DNA from: Nocardia brevicatena NBRC 12119 | GTDB lineage: Bacteria > Actinomycetota > Actinomycetes > Mycobacteriales > Mycobacteriaceae | Direction: 5' to 3' | NCBI RefSeq assembly: GCF_000308495.1 | Contig: NZ_BAFU01000068.1 | Coordinates: 124,001 to 188,000 of the forward strand | Length of the DNA stretch: 64,000 nucleotides | In this document: positions 59,116 through 64,000 of the stretch, one piece after another | Position numbering within the stretch: position 1 is the first letter of the stretch | Layout: every line of letters starts with the position of its first letter | Program-made: the position numbers and the translations under genes | Notes under the pieces: generated by a model | The model's input: only the letters and a program-made list of their open reading frames with translations | Told to the model about the DNA's origin: nothing | The model's database searches: none

Positions 59116-60288
59116 TCAGAGGCGGGGGCCGAGAGCCAGCGGGGCGTGGCGGGTGCCGTACACGGTTTTCACCACGGCGGCGACGATGTCGCGGTCCTCT
59201 TCGGGGGCGGCCCCGACCAAATTCGCGGCGGCGGTAGCGGTATCGGTGGCGGCGGCGATCTTGCGGTACGCCAGCAGCTCGCGCAGTTGCGGTGCCCACC
59301 CGATCTCGCCTTTGGCCTGCCGGTTGGCCAGCTCGCGGGCCACTTTCACCGCGCGGCGTTCCACACCGAGCTGTCCGGCGAGGTCGTAGTCGGAGCCGAC
59401 CTGCACCTGGAACGCGAACCGCGAGGCGAGGGCGTCGGACAGGATCGCGCCGTGCACGCCGGGGTTGTGTCCGGCTACGACGAAGAACCCGGGCTCGGCT
59501 GTGATGACCTCGCCGCCGTGGGCTTTGATCACGATCTCGCGGCGGCCGTCCATCGCGGGGTACACCACCGAGAGCACGGTCGGCGGGATGAGGGTCGCGT
59601 CGTCGATGAACAGCACCCGGCCCTCACGCATCGCCCGGACCAGCGGCCCATGCACGAAAACAAAAGTACCGTCGGGGTTCTGGGTGTACTCGCCCACGAA
59701 ATCGGCGACCGTGGTGTCCCCGTCGCCCTGCACGGTCAGCAGGTCACCGTAGGCGGCCTCGATCAGCGAGGTTTTTCCCGTCCCGGGCGGGCCGTACAGC
59801 AGGACCGGGACCTCGGCGGTGCGCATGGTCTGCAACACCTCCACGTCGGCGCGCCCGGCCAGTTTGCGCATGTGGTAGGTCTGCCCGTTCGGGCGCGCCA
59901 CCGTGGTCCCGGTCCGCGCCGGGGCTTTGGGTGTTGTGGCTTTGGGTGCCTTGCGGGGGCGCGGTGCGGCCGGGGCGGCGGATCCGCCGGTGGCCGGGGC
60001 GGGTGCGGTAGGCGTGGCGGTGGGGGCCGGGGTGGCAGCGGCGGCGGTGTTCGGGTTGGCGCGGTAGCGGCGGGGTGAGGCCGAGGTGCGGTCGGCGTGC
60101 CCGGCACCGGTCAGGGCCTCGAGCGCATTCCCGACAGCCCCTGACGACCGTCCGAGGGTTTTCGCGATCTCACGCGGCGAAAGCTCATCACCCGCAGCAT
60201 CTACCAGCGCACCGGCGACCATGCGCCGCAATTCCCCATTGCCCAAACGAGCACCAGTTGCGGGGGCCGGGGTCGCGTTGTTAGCCAT
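59116..60288 (-). CDS. MoxR/CbbQ-type AAA ATPase with N-terminal winged helix
   Basis: ATG 60288 has AGGAGA at 6 bases. The 390-residue protein has a winged-helix domain (ALVDAAGDELSPREIAKTLG, RSSGAVGNALEALTGAG), an Ala/Pro linker (residues 65-120) and a MoxR-family AAA domain. The AAA domain shows VLLYGPPGTGKTSLIEA, TTVADFVGEYTQNPDG, GRVLFIDDATLIP (Walker B as IDD), VVAGHNPGVHG and SRFAFQVQV. MoxR ATPases act with VWA proteins to mature or remodel targets. A DNA-binding domain on such an ATPase is unusual and suggests recruitment to DNA. It is upstream of, and paired with, the HExxH-VWA gene. Confidence 0.82.
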   Translation of the reverse strand: MANNATPAPATGARLGNGELRRMVAGALVDAAGDELSPREIAKTLGRSSGAVGNALEALTGAGHADRTSASPRRYRANPNTAAAATPAPTATPTAPAPATGGSAAPAAPRPRKAPKATTPKAPARTGTTVARPNGQTYHMRKLAGRADVEVLQTMRTAEVPVLLYGPPGTGKTSLIEAAYGDLLTVQGDGDTTVADFVGEYTQNPDGTFVFVHGPLVRAMREGRVLFIDDATLIPPTVLSVVYPAMDGRREIVIKAHGGEVITAEPGFFVVAGHNPGVHGAILSDALASRFAFQVQVGSDYDLAGQLGVERRAVKVARELANRQAKGEIGWAPQLRELLAYRKIAAATDTATAAANLVGAAPEEDRDIVAAVVKTVYGTRHAPLALGPRL

Positions 60289-60683
60289 TTCATCTCCTGA
60301 AAGTTCCATCCCATTTCACGCATCAATGCGGGATCGTGGCATACGTGTAGCGAGGCCACCAATAGGATTTCCGTGGATTTCCCGGCGAATTCCGGGAACG
60401 GCTCGACGCTAGCTCGACGCACAGTGTGCTCACAACCCGAAAAGGCAGAAATAATTACGGAATTCCGCCTCAATCGCGCAAATTCGGCCGCGCAACACAA
60501 GAAAGAAATGCACACATACCCAAGGCCGGCGGTGGCGGGTCTTCAAAAGAAATAACCTATTCGCCCCGGAAAGCAGGATGGAGAATAAAAGAGGAATGGA
60601 GATAAGGGGATTCAAGGGAGTGGGAGGAGATTGCCAGCAGGGCTATAGCCGGACAGAGGCCGGCACGCGACCCGGCCGAGCAT

Positions 60684-60707
60684 GTCTATACAGCTTTGTG
60701 TATAGAC
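60684..60707. repeat. 9-bp perfect dyad
   Basis: GTCTATACA (60684-60692) and TGTATAGAC (60699-60707) are perfectly complementary with a 6-base spacer. Related GTCTATA and TATATAC strings occur within the next 50 bases. It has the size and symmetry of a repressor operator. Confidence 0.7.
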
Positions 60708-60781
60708 AATCCTGGATGCCATCCGCGCGGATATATACCCCTCTACCTGCGTCTATATGCGCGCCGGGGTGGGGAAGTTGG

Positions 60782-60830
60782 ATCACCCCACGTTTCTCCG
60801 CATGCATTTCCCCACGTATTTCCCCACGTA
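60782..60830. repeat. Iteron-like tandem repeats
   Basis: Two identical 12-base units TTTCCCCACGTA follow each other (60807-60818 and 60819-60830). A diverged copy containing CCCCACGTTT lies at 60785-60795. Short tandem units in an AT-rich spacer resemble replication iterons or partition sites; the ParA-like gene starts about 2 kb away. Confidence 0.65.
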
Positions 60831-61050
60831 TCGGTCGTGCAAGATTTCCGATATGTTCCGGCGAGCACCCCTCCGGATATTCCGATGCGATCCACCGCCA
60901 CGAATTTCGGAGAACAATACTCGGCAAACCGATATTGGAACGCCCATTCCGGGCATTAGAGTCCTGCGGATGTGGCTGTTTCAGCGGATAGATTACCGGA
61001 TATTCTGTAAGTTTCCGGCGCGTTCGGGTCGATTATTTCCGGTGTGGTTG

Positions 61051-62826
61051 TCAGGTTCCGGTTTTGGGTGGATTTCTGTCTTCGCCTCGGCGGAGTTGTT
61101 CGAGGAGTTGGCGTGTTTCTCGGCTCGGAGATTCGCCTATCTCGCTGAGTCTGCGAGTCAGGAGTGTATAGGTGCGGGCGAGGGCAGCGTATTCGCCCAG
61201 GAGTGCGTGCTGGCGCAGGATGTCGCGCCAGACGGTTTCGTTGTAGGGGTCGGTTTCGACTGTCTGCTCGAGCAGGCCGAGGGTGGTGCGGGGGTCGTGG
61301 TCGGCGTCGTGGGTGGCCAGCCAGTCCAGCGCGTTGTGGGTGTCGCGGCGAGCGGATTCGCGCAGCGGTTCGGTCCAGGAGCCGGTGAGGTCGGCGGCCA
61401 GGTCGGTGGTGGCGATGGAGGTGATGGCCCGACATGCGGCGCTGCGGTCGGTGTCGCTGCCGGCGTGGCGGCGCGCGGCGACGGCGGCGAGGAAGTCCCA
61501 GTAGTCGACACTGGCCGCGTTCGCCGATAGGCGGCAGTGCAGCCGGTCGTCGATGAGCACGCTGGTGACATGCCCGCGGGTCGCGGTCGTGATCGAGGCG
61601 CGCAGCCGCGACAGGGTATTGCTGAGTGCAGCCGAGCGCTCCGGTGATTGCCCGCCCCAGATCAGCTCGATCACCCGTGATCGGCTCAGCCCCTCCGGGT
61701 GCAGTGCCAGCAGGGCCACGAGTTCACGGCTACGCGGCTGCAATTGGCTCGTGATATCGACCTGCTCACCGGACCCGGGTGCACGCCACAAGATCCTGGT
61801 GGCCCCGAAGACGAACACCGACAGGGCAGGCGAATCAGGCTCCGGCGCAGCGTTGTCCGGGCTGGTCTCCGGTGCCGCGGCGAGGTCGTCCTCGCCCGGC
61901 CGGCCGGCGTCCTCGACCTCGCTTTCCAGGGCTGGTGGCCTCGCGCTCGCTACCAGGTGTTCCGCGGCCACCGGCTCCGGTGTGGGTGGGCGCGCCGGTG
62001 ACGGCTGGTCGATCCGGTAGATCCTCGGCTCGCTGTCGGTGCGGCGGCGCGGGCGCTCAGGGCGGCCAACGTGGCGGGTGAGCGGCTGGGCGGGGCGTTC
62101 TCGGTGGCCCTCGCCGCGGAGCTGGAGGTCAACGGCGGTGGTGATGGGGCGGGCCGGCGAGGTCAGGTGCCGCCGTGCACGTCGGCCGAGCAGCAGCGCA
62201 CGGGCACCGGCCCGAGTGGCGGGCAGGGTACCCAGGACCGGCAGCCCGATCGCCGTGGCGTAGTCGCGGTCGGCACCGATGAGCACAATTCCCCGAGGGC
62301 GTCGACGGCGGGTGAGCGCCAGGATGCGCTGCTCGGCGGTCTCCGGGTCGATGTGGTCGGCGCGCACCACAAGCAGGCAGGCATCGGCCGCAGCGAACAC
62401 CGGATGCGGGAGCGAGTCCGGTTCACCGACACCGCAATCGGCGAACACGGTCACACCGGTCCCTCGCCAGATGGCGTGCGGGCCGGTGAGCAGTTCGACT
62501 ACCAGGGCGGCACTCTCGGCGTCGTGGCCCGGTGGCGCGGCCAGCAGCGCCTCGCCTCCGGGTAGGAACTGCACATGCTGTGCCAGCAGATCCGGGGAGA
62601 TGGGCTCGCCGGGGATCGTTCTGCGGGCCAGGCTCGACGATCCCAGATGCGGGTCCGCTCCCACCATGTCGGCGAGCTGTCCGCCTGCGGGGTCGGCTTC
62701 CACGACCAAGGCGGCTTCCGGGCCGGGCCAGGTACGGGCGAGCGCGACGGTGGTTGTGGTGGTTCCGGCGCGGGGACTCAGTCCGGCGACAGCGATCAAC
62801 AGCGGCGTCTGCGAGCCTGTCCTCAT
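61051..62826 (-). CDS. ParA/MinD-like domain fused to SARP-type activator (BTAD)
   Basis: The 591-residue protein (start near 62826) has an N-terminal ParA/MinD-like fold: LLIAVAGLSPRAGTTTTTVA, LVVEADPAGGQLADM, FADCGVGEPDSLPHPVF, LLVVRADHIDPETAEQRI. The P-loop lysines of the family (KGGxGKT) are missing, so ATP hydrolysis is doubtful. After a disordered linker (residues 225-330) comes an OmpR-type DNA-binding domain (FGATRILWR, LVALLALHPEGLSRSRVIEL). A bacterial transcriptional activation domain with helical repeats follows (LEQTVETDPYNETVWRDILR, LTRRLSEIGESPSRETRQL). SARP proteins activate secondary metabolism; here it probably regulates ICE functions. It overlaps no gene but is 4 bases from the upstream membrane protein gene. 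Confidence 0.75.
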   Translation of the reverse strand: MRTGSQTPLLIAVAGLSPRAGTTTTTVALARTWPGPEAALVVEADPAGGQLADMVGADPHLGSSSLARRTIPGEPISPDLLAQHVQFLPGGEALLAAPPGHDAESAALVVELLTGPHAIWRGTGVTVFADCGVGEPDSLPHPVFAAADACLLVVRADHIDPETAEQRILALTRRRRPRGIVLIGADRDYATAIGLPVLGTLPATRAGARALLLGRRARRHLTSPARPITTAVDLQLRGEGHRERPAQPLTRHVGRPERPRRRTDSEPRIYRIDQPSPARPPTPEPVAAEHLVASARPPALESEVEDAGRPGEDDLAAAPETSPDNAAPEPDSPALSVFVFGATRILWRAPGSGEQVDITSQLQPRSRELVALLALHPEGLSRSRVIELIWGGQSPERSAALSNTLSRLRASITTATRGHVTSVLIDDRLHCRLSANAASVDYWDFLAAVAARRHAGSDTDRSAACRAITSIATTDLAADLTGSWTEPLRESARRDTHNALDWLATHDADHDPRTTLGLLEQTVETDPYNETVWRDILRQHALLGEYAALARTYTLLTRRLSEIGESPSRETRQLLEQLRRGEDRNPPKTGT

Positions 62827-62830
62827 CCCT

Positions 62831-63556
62831 TTATCCCCGCTTCTGAATGTTGGCGATCAGCACCGCGGCACCGGTGTCGGCGGGGCGGGTATTGATCAGT
62901 TGGAGGTAGTCGATGCGTTGACCGTCCGGACGCAGCTCGGCGATATGGACATTCGCGGTGGACGGGGTGATCGGCGTGATCGCCACACAATGCCGCGTGC
63001 CCGGTGGGATCGAGACGATGCCCGCGGCGAGGGCTTCAGCAGTGATCCCGGTCTCGGGCGCGAGCAGCGGCATAGCCTTGGTGGCGTCGCGGTCGATGTA
63101 GTAGGCGGCCTCGAACGAAGCGATCGCCCCGGCCAATGTGGCGGGATCACCAGCGCGGTCGGTGACCACCGCGCCCGACAACCCCTCACATGGGCCTAGC
63201 GCCGTGGTAGTCGGGCTCGGCGGCACGGCCGTGGCCTGCACCGGTTCCCCGCCGTCGCCGGTGTTATCGACCGACACCATCAGGGCCCCGGCCAAGACCG
63301 CGATCGTGGCCGCCAGCACGGCCCACGCCCGGCCCGGCAACCGGTCCCGGATACCGAACCACCATGCGGAGATCCGGCCGCTGTCGGCGGCGCCGGGAGG
63401 GTCGCGTAACGGGACGATCCAGTCGTCCTCGGGCGAAGGCGGCGGGCCGGGCTCGTCGGCGTCGTGGCCGGGAACGAGATGCCCGTACGGTCGCAGCTGC
63501 GGCAGGTCGACCCATGCGCCGTCGTCGTCGGAGGGGTAGAAGGGGTACCTCGCCAT
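62831..63556 (-). CDS. Membrane-anchored protein with outer NTF2-like domain (ICE component)
   Basis: The 241-residue product has a cytoplasmic Pro/Asp-rich N-terminus, one membrane helix (AWAVLAATIAVLAGALMVSV, near residues 77-96) and an outer domain of about 120 residues (LAGAIASFEAAYYIDRDATK, VSIPPGTRHCVAITPITPST, DYLQLINTRP). Proteins with this layout recur in actinobacterial ICEs (DUF8176-like), and the outer domain recalls NTF2-fold mating-pore proteins. It is the upstream neighbour of the ParA/SARP fusion in the same operon. Confidence 0.6.
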   Translation of the reverse strand: MARYPFYPSDDDGAWVDLPQLRPYGHLVPGHDADEPGPPPSPEDDWIVPLRDPPGAADSGRISAWWFGIRDRLPGRAWAVLAATIAVLAGALMVSVDNTGDGGEPVQATAVPPSPTTTALGPCEGLSGAVVTDRAGDPATLAGAIASFEAAYYIDRDATKAMPLLAPETGITAEALAAGIVSIPPGTRHCVAITPITPSTANVHIAELRPDGQRIDYLQLINTRPADTGAAVLIANIQKRG

Positions 63557-63659
63557 TCATCTCGCCTCGTGAAGGTTGATCTCGGCACAGTGGATGCCCC
63601 GGGGCCTGCCCGCACCCCGAATGGGAAGGGCCGAGGGTGCGGGCAGGGTTCCCCGGGGG

Positions 63660-64000
63660 TCAGGGGCGGCTCGTGTGCTCGTCCTCGGTCTGAATCTGCA
63701 GGGGTGCGGTTGCCGGCCGGGCCGTGATGTGGTCGGTGAGCCGGGCGAGTACATGGTGGATGGCCTGCTGTGCGGTGGCGCGGTGGTCGGCGTCGTACTC
63801 GCGCCAGCTGACCGTGGTGCCGCGTTGGCGGTAGGCGATGAGTGTGCGCCGGCCGGCGTGCACGGGTACGAGGGTGTCGAGTTCCCCGTGATACAGGTGC
63901 AGCGGCACCGCGGAATTGACGTGGGCGAGGGTTTCCAGCGCGAGCACACGCCGCCACCACGGGTCGTTCCAGGGATCGGGGCGTCGGCACCAGTGCGCCA
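63660..64000 (-). CDS. Secretory lipase family protein, C-terminal part (cut by window end)
   Basis: The frame is open to the last base of the window, so the gene starts outside it. The visible 112 residues read WCRRPDPWNDPWWRRVLALE, VPLHLYHGELDTLVPVHAGR, WREYDADHRATAQQAIHHVL. The Asp of GELDTLVP and the His of DADHRAT match the acid and histidine of the catalytic triad in secretory lipases. It is the same broad family as the gene at 966-2132. Whether it belongs to the ICE or to the flanking chromosome cannot be decided here. Confidence 0.7.
   Translation of the reverse strand, partial: AHWCRRPDPWNDPWWRRVLALETLAHVNSAVPLHLYHGELDTLVPVHAGRRTLIAYRQRGTTVSWREYDADHRATAQQAIHHVLARLTDHITARPATAPLQIQTEDEHTSRP

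Larger units (their letters stand above)
60289..61050. promoter_or_regulatory. AT-rich non-coding region with dyad and tandem repeats
   Basis: About 760 bases with lower GC than anywhere nearby and no credible gene. It includes a 9-bp perfect dyad (60684-60707), a tandem 12-bp repeat (60807-60830) with a degenerate third copy near 60782, and the start region of the MoxR gene. The layout is that of a control region or origin (oriT or oriV) of the element; no function is shown. Confidence 0.5.
36535..64000. mobile_element. Integrative and conjugative element inserted at ssrA (right end outside window)
   Basis: Directly after the ssrA CCA end lies a large serine integrase reading toward ssrA. 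From there to the window end nearly every recognisable gene belongs to a conjugative element: PrgI-VirB4, VirB6-like protein, pilin, coupling ATPase, Replic_Relax, cell-wall hydrolase, DNA methyltransferases, ParA-like/SARP. No second copy of the ssrA 3' end is seen, so the right junction is outside. The last gene (secretory lipase) could be cargo or chromosome. Confidence 0.8.

Noticed and set aside
60578-60991. Open frame of 137 codons in the AT-rich ICE spacer
   Set aside because: Its composition is unlike a protein and it runs through dyads and tandem repeats; a regulatory spacer is the better reading.

Overview
The window comes from a high-GC actinobacterium of the Mycobacteriales, most likely Nocardia or a close relative. 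The ssrA tag reads ADSHQREYALAA, one residue from the mycobacterial tag. GTG starts are frequent, neighbouring genes often overlap as ATGA or GTGA, and there are F420-related, arabinono-lactone oxidase and cutinase-family genes. These identifications rest on reading motifs by eye; no database search was run.

Layout. (1) 1-4353 holds the 3' part of a gamma-glutamyltransferase gene with an internal deletion, a secreted lipase, and an NlpC/P60 hydrolase with a 15-bp tandem repeat. (2) 4354-16129 is an integration hot spot at tRNA-Ala(GGC). A 43-bp copy of the tRNA 3' half (4997-5039) repeats the end of the intact tRNA gene (16054-16129) and brackets an island of about 11 kb. The left part of the island is a graveyard (IS630-type fragment, D12 DNA methylase fragment) followed by a small membrane protein and an HTH/alpha-helical-repeat protein. 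The right part is a compact divergent locus. A four-gene minus operon encodes a PLP decarboxylase, a SAM methyltransferase, a nucleotidyltransferase and an E. coli-type arginyl-tRNA synthetase. The plus operon encodes an XRE regulator, a CYTH-domain protein and a NUDIX hydrolase, followed by a creatininase-like remnant. This is my main candidate for an undescribed system.

(3) 16224-36067 looks chromosomal: DsbA-like protein, MFS transporter, phosphoglucomutase, CrcB remnant, TetR regulator, a decayed IS200/IS605 element, D-arabinono-1,4-lactone oxidase, sirtuin, a nine-gene ECF-sigma/Asp23 operon, a beta-propeller protein, RecQ and SmpB.

(4) 36165-64000 begins with ssrA, which carries an integrative and conjugative element (ICE) in its 3' end; the right end of the ICE lies outside the window. 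The ICE encodes a large serine integrase, a type IV secretion set (pilin, VirB6-like channel protein, PrgI-VirB4 fusion, VirD4/TraM-like coupling ATPase), a Replic_Relax protein, a transglycosylase-NlpC/P60 hydrolase, DNA methyltransferases, a cutinase-like protein without its nucleophile, a RAMA-domain protein, a winged-helix MoxR ATPase paired with an HExxH-VWA protein, and a ParA-like/SARP fusion. Two genes have single-base frameshifts in homopolymer runs. Two AT-rich non-coding stretches (44746-45218 and 60289-61050) carry phased or tandem repeats and are the best candidates for ICE control regions or origins.
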